This document shows positions 8,671 to 17,112 of a stretch of DNA of 58,874 nt, in pieces. Under the pieces are notes generated by a model. It saw only the letters and a list, made by a program, of their open reading frames with translations. It was not told the origin of the DNA and made no database searches. The DNA is from a virus. The position numbers and the translations under genes are program-made. The stretch's first letter is position 1. Each line of letters starts with the position of its first letter. The stretch spans positions 1 through 58,874 of the IMG/VR virus record IMGVR_UViG_3300034104_003823, one strand, 5' to 3'.

Positions 8671-11634
8671 TTAATTCAATTCAACCGCCAAACAAATTTC
8701 ACCTTGTTCTTTAATTAACCTTGTCATATCATTAAATGAAATAAATGCACGACCTTGTTTTCCCCAAGATTTACCCCAACTATTTTTTATTCTAAATTGT
8801 TTTTTTACTGTATCAACACCATTTATAACATAAGCGTGACCACCAGCTAAACCACCTCTTATTTTTATTAAACCAGTTGTATCTGGATAAAACATTCCAT
8901 AATACCAGTTTGTACCAACAACCACCGGACCTACATTTAATATTGTGTTTACTAATGTGTTCACATCATAAGCCCAATAATATGATTTAACTTTCTTTTG
9001 TTGTTGTAAAAATTTAACACCACCTCTTACGGAAGTACCATCATAATTTTCACCAAACCATTCATCTAGTTTTTGTGCGTTTTTATAAATAATAGTCGGA
9101 TGTATAATTGGTGCAACACCAGATTGTGGTACCGGACCATCTTCTAACCAATGAGCCCAAGCATAACCAACACAATGTGGTAAATTACCTTGATTGCCCC
9201 ACCATCCATTATCATCCCAATATTTTTGGGTAATAACTTTTGATTTTAATTTTTTTTGAAAATGGTTTTCAATTAAATATTCTTGGTCCCGTAAATCAGA
9301 AATATATGTTCTACCAAATAAAATATTATCTGGACTTATACCACCGGTTATTGGCGAAGGCCAATACCAAATTATATTGTCATCACCTTGTGTTGTAATT
9401 GGTTCAAAATCTTGTGTAATTAACAAATAAGGATTGAATGTTGTTGTGGTTGTTGTAACTGGAATTGTTGTTGTCGTAGTGGTTGTGTTATTTATAACAT
9501 ATGTAAAATCATCTACCTCACAGAAAGCCCCACAATCTGGACAATCCGGGTTGAACATTCCGAATTTATCTTTTAATAATAAAAAGTTGTGTTTAATTTC
9601 ATCACCAGTTAAAGGTTCCACATACATTCTAAATTGTGATATTCCCCCATCAAATGTTCCACCAAAATTTTGTTCCAATAATATATTTGTTGATAATCCA
9701 GATAATGTTGTTCCACTTAAAATATTATTTGGTAAGCATTCTGGATCTTGAATATAATTTGAAGTTAGGGCCGAACAAGAAGAAAATGTTAAATTTTCGT
9801 GAAGACCTTGCGTCCCACCACCCCAAGAGATGTTAAATGGTACGGCTAATTGTCTTTCTTTATCTGTGTTTAACCCACGAGGAATCACCTCTTCAAAATT
9901 TTCTAATGTGTATATTGGTTTTCCATTAACAAAAATTCTTAATCTTCCTAATCTATATTTTTTATCTTCTAACCATTTATCATTTAAATTTATAATTTCA
10001 ATGGTTTCACCATATTCATTTGTATGTGTTAAAGGTGGTTTAATTAAATTAACTGAATTATTTGCTAAAGAATCTAAATATTCAATTTTTGTTATATCAG
10101 CAAGTCCACCAAAATATTTTAAATCACATTTGTCTAAGTTTGTATATCTTGACCACACAACATTTACTTGGAACCAATGTTCCAAATTTAACCAAGAAGG
10201 ATTCTCTTTTGCACAAGTAGGATATATTGGCGGAGAACAATACTCCTCAATTGTATATCCAGTTAAAAATGTTTGTCCTGTAACACAAGTACCAGTCGTC
10301 TCACAACCACCGGTAAATCTCAAAACTTTAACTCCAATTGATGGATTTTTTGGATTACCACATAATTTTAAAGAAATTGCATTTGAGATTGAATCGTACA
10401 ATGGGTCTTTTTCACAAGTGTCCTCAATTGATGTATAACCGGTTGGACCACAAGTAACGCAATCATCACAAGTTTTACAAGCTGTACAGCTTGGTGTACA
10501 AACCGGTGTTGGTGTGTCACAAGTTGGTGTTGGACTTGGGGTAGGTGTTGGAGTAGGTGTTGGTTGAATAATCGTATCACACTTATGTTCTTGACATTCC
10601 CAACCACAAATATCACAAGGTGTTTCATTACATCCACACCCACAACTTATTTTAACCTTATTTATTCCACCACATTTATCACAACCATAATTTGCGTGTG
10701 GGTCGTGCTGATTATTTTTTGACCTTGGCGGGTATACATAGATACATCTACTATTTGTTATTGTTTTATTACAACAAGCACAAGTTTGTAAACAACCAGA
10801 TAATGGTGTTGTTACTCTTGTGTAACCGGTAAAACATTTTGGATTACCATCTGCGTGATGATAAAATTTATTTTCAGCTCTAGTCCCCATATAAAAAAAT
10901 GTATTTTTATTTTGAGGATATAATAAATTTAATGTTGTTTCATTTGGTCCAGGAGTATATTCATTTGTTAATCTAGGTTTTAAAACCATTTCAACAGACC
11001 AACCTTTTGTTACTCTTTCTGGTAAAATTTCATAATCATAACCAAACAATTTGTAAAATCCTTGATAAAAACCACCATATAATTCGTGGTATTTTCCAAA
11101 TTGTGGATGATCTTTACTTACAACTTCATATAATGTTTGTTTTGTTATTCCAGAAAAACGATTATAAGTTCCAGTATATCCTGTTACTTGAATCATTTTC
11201 ATCCTTCTATCATAAAACATTCTATTAAATTTTACAGAATCTTCAAAAATTCCATTTGTAAAATTTAAAGTCTCACCAGTCATTTTATTTACTAAACCAT
11301 TGTCAATACCTGTTAAACCAATATCACATACGGTATCAGCTGTTAAACAAGTTATTATATCTTTATCTGGGTTGTAATAATTTTGAGAAACAAAAATATT
11401 ATTTTGATTATAGTTTTTGTAATTTAAAACTAATGGTTGTACTGTTAATGGATTATCTATATCAATATTAATTGGCAACTTATCACCATAAGTGTCAGCA
11501 ATAATATATGGTGAAAAAACAACCTCTTCTTTGTAGTTTCTTTCATCGGATGCCAAAGACATGTCATTCCCATCATATATTAACCCTATCTTGTATTTTG
11601 GATAGTTATATTGATTAATATTTTGATACGCCAT
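8671..11634 (-). CDS. Virion protein with LamG-like, Cys-rich and papain-type (C1) protease domains (987 aa)
   Basis: Residues about 205-255 and 480-690 read as a concanavalin A/LamG-like beta-sandwich (RLRIFVNGKPIY, VPFNISWGGGTQG, NFGGTFDGGISQFRMYVEPL). It is split by a Cys-rich insert (267-401) with many CxxC pairs and a TPTPTPTPSPTPT linker. A poly-Thr linker (716-732) leads to a C-terminal papain-family domain, about 780-987. There Q815-x5-C821 (NQGNLPHCVGYAW), H933 (GGHAYVINGV) and N951 (KNSWGKSWG) give a complete oxyanion-Gln/Cys/His/Asn set. It is probably a tail or baseplate-periphery protein that cleaves host surface or phage proteins; the substrate is unknown. It lies first in the fibre operon and is divergent from 11689. 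Confidence 0.85.
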   Translation of the reverse strand: MAYQNINQYNYPKYKIGLIYDGNDMSLASDERNYKEEVVFSPYIIADTYGDKLPINIDIDNPLTVQPLVLNYKNYNQNNIFVSQNYYNPDKDIITCLTADTVCDIGLTGIDNGLVNKMTGETLNFTNGIFEDSVKFNRMFYDRRMKMIQVTGYTGTYNRFSGITKQTLYEVVSKDHPQFGKYHELYGGFYQGFYKLFGYDYEILPERVTKGWSVEMVLKPRLTNEYTPGPNETTLNLLYPQNKNTFFYMGTRAENKFYHHADGNPKCFTGYTRVTTPLSGCLQTCACCNKTITNSRCIYVYPPRSKNNQHDPHANYGCDKCGGINKVKISCGCGCNETPCDICGWECQEHKCDTIIQPTPTPTPTPSPTPTCDTPTPVCTPSCTACKTCDDCVTCGPTGYTSIEDTCEKDPLYDSISNAISLKLCGNPKNPSIGVKVLRFTGGCETTGTCVTGQTFLTGYTIEEYCSPPIYPTCAKENPSWLNLEHWFQVNVVWSRYTNLDKCDLKYFGGLADITKIEYLDSLANNSVNLIKPPLTHTNEYGETIEIINLNDKWLEDKKYRLGRLRIFVNGKPIYTLENFEEVIPRGLNTDKERQLAVPFNISWGGGTQGLHENLTFSSCSALTSNYIQDPECLPNNILSGTTLSGLSTNILLEQNFGGTFDGGISQFRMYVEPLTGDEIKHNFLLLKDKFGMFNPDCPDCGAFCEVDDFTYVINNTTTTTTTIPVTTTTTTFNPYLLITQDFEPITTQGDDNIIWYWPSPITGGISPDNILFGRTYISDLRDQEYLIENHFQKKLKSKVITQKYWDDNGWWGNQGNLPHCVGYAWAHWLEDGPVPQSGVAPIIHPTIIYKNAQKLDEWFGENYDGTSVRGGVKFLQQQKKVKSYYWAYDVNTLVNTILNVGPVVVGTNWYYGMFYPDTTGLIKIRGGLAGGHAYVINGVDTVKKQFRIKNSWGKSWGKQGRAFISFNDMTRLIKEQGEICLAVELN

Positions 11635-11645
11635 CGTTTTTATGT

Positions 11646-11653
11646 ATAAATAT
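11646..11653 (-). promoter_or_regulatory. Late-promoter-like ATATTTAT element (minus)
   Basis: GATATTTATACATAAAA read on the minus strand, 11 bases before the start of the papain-domain protein. It lies in the 54-base divergent region 11635-11688. Confidence 0.45.
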
Positions 11654-11664
11654 CATAAATCAAA

Positions 11665-11672
11665 GTATTTAT
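11665..11672 (+). promoter_or_regulatory. Late-promoter-like GTATTTAT element (plus)
   Basis: AAAGTATTTATAGATAAAAAAA lies 16 bases before the start at 11689. It is almost the same as the element before the secreted protein gene (AAAGTATTTATTAAGAAAAAA). Confidence 0.45.
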
Positions 11673-11688
11673 AGATAAAAAAATATTT

Positions 11689-12672
11689 ATGCCGGAGAGT
11701 AATAAAAATATTATTGAGTTAGGTCAAAAGAAAATTGAGTCAGTTTACGATAAAATAAAAGACACAATTAAACAATCTAAATCTGAAATTAAAGAAACTA
11801 GAATATTAGTTAGGATAATAATTAAGGCCGTTAAAGATTATTTAAAAACAAAAGATTTTGATTTATCAGATGAAGATAAAAAATTCATTAAGGATCAATC
11901 TGGTGATATTTTAAAGTTAATACCACTTATTGTTTTTCAATTAGTTCCAGGTTCAACTATTGCAACACCATTCATTATTAAATTGGCAAAAAAAGCTGGT
12001 ATTACATTAAAGAGTGAATTACCAAAAAAATATAAAGATGAAACCGAAGGTGGTGAAATTGACGAATTAGTAGATACTGACGGAAGTTTAATTGGTTCTG
12101 AAATTCCAATATTACAACAACCAATGCACCCTAAAAAAACAATGGATGTTACAGTAATTGCAACAAGACAAACAAACAATCCGGTTGTTAGAGGTTATAG
12201 AGTATATTATGGTGAATCCGAAGAAGGAAAAGATATTTTAGACGAAGAAAATATGTCAGATGCTTTTGCTTATGAAGAAACTGAAAATGATAGAACATAC
12301 AAAGAATGTATGGAAACTATGGAAGAGATGGGAATTGAAGAAGTGATTGAAAGGGATGAAAGATGTAAAACATTTGGTTTTGAAAAAAAATATGATAGGC
12401 AATTAAAAAACCAAAAAAGAAGAGGTAAATGTAAAAATTGTTTTACAAAAAGAAGATTAGCTGAACTTGAGAAAGAAAAGATGAATACACTTCTTGATGA
12501 AATACTTTTAAAAAAGAAAAAAGAAAGTAAAGATGTTATAAAAAAAGATGATGAAGATTCTTACAATCCAGTTGAGAAAATTTTAATTAGGAATATTGAA
12601 TCAATTAAAAAAATTGCGGAAAAAGAAGGAATTGATATAAACTCACTTTTGAAAAAATTAAAAAATGAATAG
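11689..12672 (+). CDS. LETM1-like phage protein (327 aa)
   Basis: An N-terminal helical region (1-75) leads to a hydrophobic stretch near 80-125 (KFIKDQSGDILKLIPLIVFQ, then a VPGSTIATPFIIKLAKKAG block). This resembles the core of the LETM1 ribosome-binding-like domain, also seen in virion-region proteins of other phages; the resemblance is from memory. The C-terminal half is charged, contains a small CKNC pair and two predicted helices, and ends in a Lys-rich coiled coil. It overlaps the next gene by 8 bases, implying co-translation. The role is unknown; membrane contact is possible but not shown. Confidence 0.6.
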   Translation: MPESNKNIIELGQKKIESVYDKIKDTIKQSKSEIKETRILVRIIIKAVKDYLKTKDFDLSDEDKKFIKDQSGDILKLIPLIVFQLVPGSTIATPFIIKLAKKAGITLKSELPKKYKDETEGGEIDELVDTDGSLIGSEIPILQQPMHPKKTMDVTVIATRQTNNPVVRGYRVYYGESEEGKDILDEENMSDAFAYEETENDRTYKECMETMEEMGIEEVIERDERCKTFGFEKKYDRQLKNQKRRGKCKNCFTKRRLAELEKEKMNTLLDEILLKKKKESKDVIKKDDEDSYNPVEKILIRNIESIKKIAEKEGIDINSLLKKLKNE

Positions 12673-13147
12673 TAAATTATATAATGTAACAATTCCAATT
12701 CCAAAGGATATGTTACAACATATAAAAATTTGTTTTGATAGAGTTCCCAATTCTGATTCTTCGGTTGAAGGTCATAAAAGAAATTTGTTTTTACAAAAAA
12801 ATAAAAGATTAAATTACCAACAACTTTTAAGAATAAAAAATTGGTTTGATTATTTTGATGGGAATGAAGAGTCGGCCCCTTTTATTTTAAATGGTGAAGG
12901 TAAAATGAAAGATTGGGTTAATCAAACAATTGATTCGTTAAGAAACAATGTTGATAGTCAAGAAAATGTTCAAAATAATTATATGCCAGATGATGTAAGA
13001 AAAGAACTTGGTGATGATTTATTTAATGGACTTGGTTGGTTAAAAGATGTTGGTCAACCATCACAACAACATAAAAGTGAAGTAGATAATTATAAAGTAA
13101 ATGAAGACCTGAAAAGGATAAACGACCTAATAAAAAAAATAATTTAA
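12665..13147 (+). CDS. Conserved-type phage protein, unknown function (160 aa)
   Basis: A soluble, helical protein. Its middle (LNYQQLLRIKNWFDYFDG, followed by FILNGEGKMKDWVNQTIDSL) is of a type I associate with uncharacterised proteins near the virion genes of large Bacteroidota phages. No catalytic motif is visible. It overlaps the LETM1-like gene by 8 bases and is followed after one base by the next gene, so it belongs to the same five-gene unit ending at the 14481-14512 hairpin. A structural or assembly role is a guess from position only. Confidence 0.65.
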   Translation: MNSKLYNVTIPIPKDMLQHIKICFDRVPNSDSSVEGHKRNLFLQKNKRLNYQQLLRIKNWFDYFDGNEESAPFILNGEGKMKDWVNQTIDSLRNNVDSQENVQNNYMPDDVRKELGDDLFNGLGWLKDVGQPSQQHKSEVDNYKVNEDLKRINDLIKKII

Positions 13148-13148
13148 A

Positions 13149-13436
13149 ATGCCAGTAAGTGAAAGATTAGATTTTAGTCAACCACAAAATGAGTTGGGAC
13201 TTATCGCAGAACAACAAAGAAAAATTCTTATACCAAAAAATGACTATAAGACAACAAATGCATATTCAGCAACAAACCCTGACGCAATATCTGATGGTGA
13301 TGAACTTGGTAAAGGTACCGGAATATTTTTAGATACGGCTAATGGTGGTTCGTCAACTGATGTTATTGAAAGAATCAATGAAATTAAAATTAATGAGTAT
13401 CAAAGAAACAAGCCTTATACTACACCAACAGCATAA
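13149..13436 (+). CDS. Small unknown protein (95 aa)
   Basis: A hydrophilic 95-residue protein (MPVSERLDFSQPQNELGLIA...) with a Gly/Asp-rich middle and no recognised domain. The stop codon overlaps the start of the next gene (TAATG), so translation is probably coupled. It sits in the same operon as the LETM1-like and WYL-like genes. Function not recognised. Confidence 0.6.
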   Translation: MPVSERLDFSQPQNELGLIAEQQRKILIPKNDYKTTNAYSATNPDAISDGDELGKGTGIFLDTANGGSSTDVIERINEIKINEYQRNKPYTTPTA

Positions 13437-13819
13437 TGAAACTTTACAACACATTTAAAGGACTTATTTTTGAAGTAGCGTCAAACAAGGCGATTGTTGA
13501 TGCTATAACAAAAAGACAAGTTTGTGTCATAAATTATCAGGGTGATGAACCTGGTGGTAATGGTTTAAGAACTATTGAGCCGGTATGTTTGGGGTATAGT
13601 ATTGCTGGAAACCCAGTATTAAGAGCTTGGGATTTAGAAGGAGCTTCACATAGAGCTTACTTAGGTAAAAAACCATTACCTAGTTGGCGAATGTTTAGAG
13701 TTGATAAAATTATTATGATTAGACCAACCGGTGAAACATTTAATGAACCAAAACCAAATTACAACCCAAACGGTGATAAAAGTATGACAAAAATAATTGT
13801 GAACGCAAAATTTAACTAA
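13436..13819 (+). CDS. Standalone WYL-like domain protein (127 aa)
   Basis: The protein is little more than one WYL-type Sm-fold domain. After RQVCVINYQGD come R-T-I-E-P-V-C-L-G (the R-x-I-x-P motif), GNPVLRAWDLEG and the C-terminal FRVDKIIMIRPTGE, which correspond to strands of the family. The W-Y-L triplet itself is degenerate. WYL domains bind nucleotides or nucleic acids and regulate transcription factors, helicases and Cas proteins. No DNA-binding helix-turn-helix is attached here. TAATG coupling to the preceding gene and position among virion-type genes suggest a late or packaged factor, but that is inference. Confidence 0.6.
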   Translation: MKLYNTFKGLIFEVASNKAIVDAITKRQVCVINYQGDEPGGNGLRTIEPVCLGYSIAGNPVLRAWDLEGASHRAYLGKKPLPSWRMFRVDKIIMIRPTGETFNEPKPNYNPNGDKSMTKIIVNAKFN

Positions 13820-13852
13820 TAGTTTTTGTATAAAATTTAAACTTAATTTAAT

Positions 13853-14458
13853 ATGCCAACAGAACAAGATTTAATTAGTAGGTTAATGATTTCCAAAAAA
13901 ATTATGGATAAACATAACTCAATGAATAGAGGTAGTCAAGGTAATATACCAACAACACCAATGGTTGAGGAATACCAACCGGTAAATGCAACATATAATT
14001 TACCACAAGAACTACTAAGTGAACAACCGGTACAACAAAAAACATATAGTACCGAAGTACCAACAGACGAAAGAATTTTAAATTCAAAATTACCAGATGA
14101 AATTAAAAAACTAATGATGGAGCACCCGATTGAAAAACCAACTATGGGTGTAAACACAGGTACGGCAATTTCAAACGAGTTAGTTGAAAAAGCGACAAGA
14201 TTGATGAACACAAAGGCTAATGGTGATTTAATAAATGAAAATGTTGTAAAAAGACAACCTCAACAACAAGTTCAACAAACATCACAATTAAGTGCAAAAC
14301 AAATAAAATCAATTGTTAAAGAAACTGTAGAAGATGTTTTAAAAGAAAATGGTCTTTTAACAGAATCAACAACAAAAAGTGATGAACTTTTTAAATTTAG
14401 AGTTGGTGAACATATTTTTGAGGGTAAAGTTCTAAGAATTAGAAAAATATCCAAATAG
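13853..14458 (+). CDS. Low-complexity phage protein, possible virion or assembly factor (201 aa)
   Basis: Residues 1-145 are Gln/Pro/Asn-rich and probably disordered (EEYQPVNATYNLPQELLSEQ, QPQQQVQQTSQLS). The C-terminal 55 residues form a helix (SAKQIKSIVKETVEDVLKEN) followed by a short beta unit (FKFRVGEHIFEGKVLRIRKI). The last segment resembles C-terminal modules on prohead-associated proteins of related phages. It is last in its operon, with the terminator at 14481-14512 just downstream. Function not recognised. Confidence 0.6.
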   Translation: MPTEQDLISRLMISKKIMDKHNSMNRGSQGNIPTTPMVEEYQPVNATYNLPQELLSEQPVQQKTYSTEVPTDERILNSKLPDEIKKLMMEHPIEKPTMGVNTGTAISNELVEKATRLMNTKANGDLINENVVKRQPQQQVQQTSQLSAKQIKSIVKETVEDVLKENGLLTESTTKSDELFKFRVGEHIFEGKVLRIRKISK

Positions 14459-14480
14459 TCGTATCATCGGATTAAATGGT

Positions 14481-14512
14481 AAACCTCCATTCCTTTTTTG
14501 GTTTGGGGGTTT
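14481..14512 (+). terminator. Rho-independent terminator
   Basis: AAACCTCC pairs with GGGGGTTT (one G-T wobble) across a 16-base loop, followed by a T run. It ends the 11689-14458 operon and lies in the 96-base gap before the glycosyltransferase operon, whose upstream ATG at 14498 falls inside the hairpin. Confidence 0.75.
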
Positions 14513-14554
14513 TTTATTGTTGATATTTTTATTTTATTGTTCTATAATTCACTT

Positions 14555-15769
14555 ATGGAAAAAATAAATGTTTTGTGTCTGCCCTCAGATTCCAGCGGAG
14601 TCGGAAAATTTCGCTCAGTTGACCCCCACGTTAAACTCCAAAATATGTATCCAAATGATTTTCATGTGGATATTGAGTATAACCCAAACCTTAATGATGT
14701 AAATTTTTGGAAAAAATATCAAATTGTCCATTTTCATAGAAATATTGGTACCGATTATGAAAATTGTCCAAAGTTCATTCAATGGTTGCAATCAATTGGG
14801 ATTATTGTAATTGGTGATATTGATGATTATTGGTTACCAACAAAAGAACACCCAATACATCAACTTATTGTTCAAAATAAATTACACGAAAAAATTATTG
14901 CGAATCTAAAAGTATCGGATTATGTTATTACAACAACAGAACTTTTTGCAAATGAAATTAGAAAGTTTAATAAGAATGTAATTGTATTACCAAATGCTGT
15001 TGACCCACAGGATCCACAATTTATGGAACCAACAAAACCTTCAGATAAAGTAAGAATTGGTTGGCTTGGTGGTTCGTCACACATTCACGACTTAAAATTA
15101 CTTGATGGTACGGTTTCAAAATTATCACCAATGCAAGATAAGTTACAGTATTATGTTTGTGGATTTGATATTCGTGGTACTGTAACAGAAATTAACAAAC
15201 AAACCGGTGAAAAAACACAAAGACCAATTAAACCAGAAGAAACTGTTTGGGTAAAGTATGAAGAAATCTTTACAAACAATTACAGTATAATTACACCAAC
15301 ATATAAAGATTATTTGAACACATTTACAGAAAACGACTATCCAGGTGTTGAGAATGAAAATTATGTTAGAGTTTGGACAAGACCTGTAACTTCTTACGCA
15401 AAAAATTATTCTAAGTTTGATATTTCGTTAGCACCAATTAAAAATCACATTTTTAACAGAATGAAATCACAACTTAAAGTTATTGAGGCCGGATTTTATA
15501 AAAAAGCACTAATTGCATCAAATGTTGGTCCATATACAATCGATTTAAAACATGCACTTAAAAATGGTGAATTTACTGATGGAAATGCTCTTCTTGTTGA
15601 TGAAGTAAGAAACCATAGTGATTGGGCTAAAAACATTAAAAAGTTAGTTGATAACCCAAATATGATTACAGATCTTGGTGAAAGATTATATGAAACTGTT
15701 AAAGATAAATATGATTTAAATAATGTTACCAAAACAAGAGCTGAATTTTACAAATCTTTAATTAAATAA
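14555..15769 (+). CDS. GT-B (GT4-like) glycosyltransferase (404 aa)
   Basis: The start at 14555 (MEKINVLCLPSDSSGVGKFR) is preferred over an in-frame ATG at 14498, which lies in the terminator hairpin and would add a hydrophobic 19-residue leader. The protein has a GT-B shape: an N-terminal acceptor domain (SSGVGKFRS, YQIVHFHRNIG, IGDIDDYW), a linker TTTELFANEIRKFNKNVIVLPNAVD, then the C-terminal domain RIGWLGGSSHIHDLKLL and ISLAPIKNHIFNRMKSQLKVIEAGF. The last contains the acidic sugar-nucleotide-binding position. It opens a long plus-strand unit rich in glycosyltransferases. Sugar and acceptor are unknown. Confidence 0.8.
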   Translation: MEKINVLCLPSDSSGVGKFRSVDPHVKLQNMYPNDFHVDIEYNPNLNDVNFWKKYQIVHFHRNIGTDYENCPKFIQWLQSIGIIVIGDIDDYWLPTKEHPIHQLIVQNKLHEKIIANLKVSDYVITTTELFANEIRKFNKNVIVLPNAVDPQDPQFMEPTKPSDKVRIGWLGGSSHIHDLKLLDGTVSKLSPMQDKLQYYVCGFDIRGTVTEINKQTGEKTQRPIKPEETVWVKYEEIFTNNYSIITPTYKDYLNTFTENDYPGVENENYVRVWTRPVTSYAKNYSKFDISLAPIKNHIFNRMKSQLKVIEAGFYKKALIASNVGPYTIDLKHALKNGEFTDGNALLVDEVRNHSDWAKNIKKLVDNPNMITDLGERLYETVKDKYDLNNVTKTRAEFYKSLIK

Positions 15770-15772
15770 TTT

Positions 15773-16474
15773 ATGATTAATATACCTATAACAAAAATTT
15801 TATTCTTAGACATCGAAACCGTTGGTGGTTGTCCAGATTTTGACTCTTGTGAAAAGTTTAGTCCACAAATTGCGGAACAATTTAATAAATATTTTGATTG
15901 GTTTCAAAAAAGATTTCCAGAAGATAATGAATTATCAAAAGATGAGGTTTTTAAAAAACGAGCAGCACTTGTTCCAGAGTTTGCAAAAATTGTTTGTGTA
16001 TCAGTTGCTTTTGTTTTGGATAATGGTGAGACAAAAAAACAATCTTTTTTTGGTGATGATGAAAAAAAATTATTAAAAGAAGTAAGAACACTTTTGGACC
16101 GTTGTGAAAAACTTGGATTCTTTCTATGTGGTCACAATCTAAAGAATTTTGATATTCCAATGTTGGCAAAAAGAATGATTATAAATGGTGTTCGCCCATC
16201 AAAGATTTTACCATCTTATGATACAAAACCCTGGGAAATAAAAGCTATTGATACAAAAGAAATCTGGCAATATGGTTCATATACATCAATTGGCTCGTTG
16301 GATTTACTATGTTCTTGTTTAGATATACCAACACCAAAAGATGGTGAGATTACCGGAGCAAATGTACATACTGCATATTGGGAAGAACAAAAAATAAAAG
16401 AAATTGCAGAATACTGTGAAAAGGATGTCAATGTTTTAATTGATACCATAATGAAATTAAAAAGTTTAGAATAA
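15773..16474 (+). CDS. DnaQ-type 3'-5' exonuclease (233 aa)
   Basis: The DEDDy/DnaQ-like exonuclease motifs are present. ExoI is ILFLDIETVGG (D13, E15), ExoII is GHNLKNFDIPMLAKRM, and ExoIII is EIAEYCEKDVNVL (Y-x3-D). The arrangement is typical of phage PolB-like standalone proofreading exonucleases, which are about this size. It would remove 3' nucleotides from DNA in replication, recombination or host-DNA scavenging. It begins 3 bases after the GT4 gene. This nucleotide-metabolism gene, with dUTPase and PhoH, is interleaved with the sugar genes, so the operon is not purely glycan-related. Confidence 0.85.
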   Translation: MINIPITKILFLDIETVGGCPDFDSCEKFSPQIAEQFNKYFDWFQKRFPEDNELSKDEVFKKRAALVPEFAKIVCVSVAFVLDNGETKKQSFFGDDEKKLLKEVRTLLDRCEKLGFFLCGHNLKNFDIPMLAKRMIINGVRPSKILPSYDTKPWEIKAIDTKEIWQYGSYTSIGSLDLLCSCLDIPTPKDGEITGANVHTAYWEEQKIKEIAEYCEKDVNVLIDTIMKLKSLE

Positions 16475-16491
16475 ATTTAAAATTAAAAATT

Positions 16492-17112
16492 ATGACAACA
16501 CTTTGTGAAATAATGAATAAATACGGTAGTGATAAAGGTAATGGTTGGCACAACTATACAATAACTTATCACGAGTTATTTGAAAACAAAAGAAATGAAA
16601 AACTAAATATTTTTGAACTTGGTCTAGGTACTAACAATACCTCAATACCAAATAATATGGGTGTAAACGGAAAACCTGGGGCATCATTACGAGGTTGGAA
16701 AGAGTACTTTTGGAATTCAGATATATATGGCGCTGATATTGATAGAAGTATTTTATTTAATGAAGAAAGAATAAAAACTTTTTACTGTGATGTAACTAGT
16801 GAAGAAGAAATCAAAAAAATGTGGCAAAATGAATCATTAAAAAATTTAATGTTTGACATTATAGTTGACGACGGCTTACACCTATTTGATGCAAATATGA
16901 ATTTTTTTAAATTTTCAATACATAAGTTAAATGATGGTGGTACCTATATTTGTGAAGATTTATCATTTAATACTGTTAATAGTTTTAACAATATAATTGA
17001 TACTCTTAGAACCGAATATCCTAATATGACTTTTGAGATAAAAATAATCCCAAGTAATATAAATCATTTAGATAATAATCTTTTAATTGTAAAAAAAAAT
17101 GGAAACAAATAA
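16492..17112 (+). CDS. SAM-dependent O-methyltransferase, macrocin/MycE-like (206 aa)
   Basis: EIMNKYGSDKG...YTITYHELFE is followed by the SAM-binding LNIFELGLGT, then GASLRGWKEYF, IYGADID and FDIIVDDGLHLFDANMNFF with NDGGTYICEDL. This order matches the sugar O-methyltransferases of the MycE/TylF type, in which D-D-G-x-H residues bind metal. Such enzymes methylate a sugar hydroxyl, which fits the surrounding glycosyltransferases and suggests a methylated glycan. The 3' end overlaps the dUTPase gene by 14 bases. Substrate is inferred from context only. Confidence 0.75.
   Translation: MTTLCEIMNKYGSDKGNGWHNYTITYHELFENKRNEKLNIFELGLGTNNTSIPNNMGVNGKPGASLRGWKEYFWNSDIYGADIDRSILFNEERIKTFYCDVTSEEEIKKMWQNESLKNLMFDIIVDDGLHLFDANMNFFKFSIHKLNDGGTYICEDLSFNTVNSFNNIIDTLRTEYPNMTFEIKIIPSNINHLDNNLLIVKKNGNK

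Noticed and set aside
9434-10438. Several plus-strand frames opposite the papain-domain gene
   Set aside because: They are shadows of poly-Thr and other low-complexity coding sequence; the minus-strand product has full conserved protease motifs.
14498-14554. Upstream ATG giving the GT4-like enzyme a hydrophobic leader
   Set aside because: This segment contains the terminator hairpin's 3' arm; the ATG at 14555 starts at a normal glycosyltransferase N-terminus.
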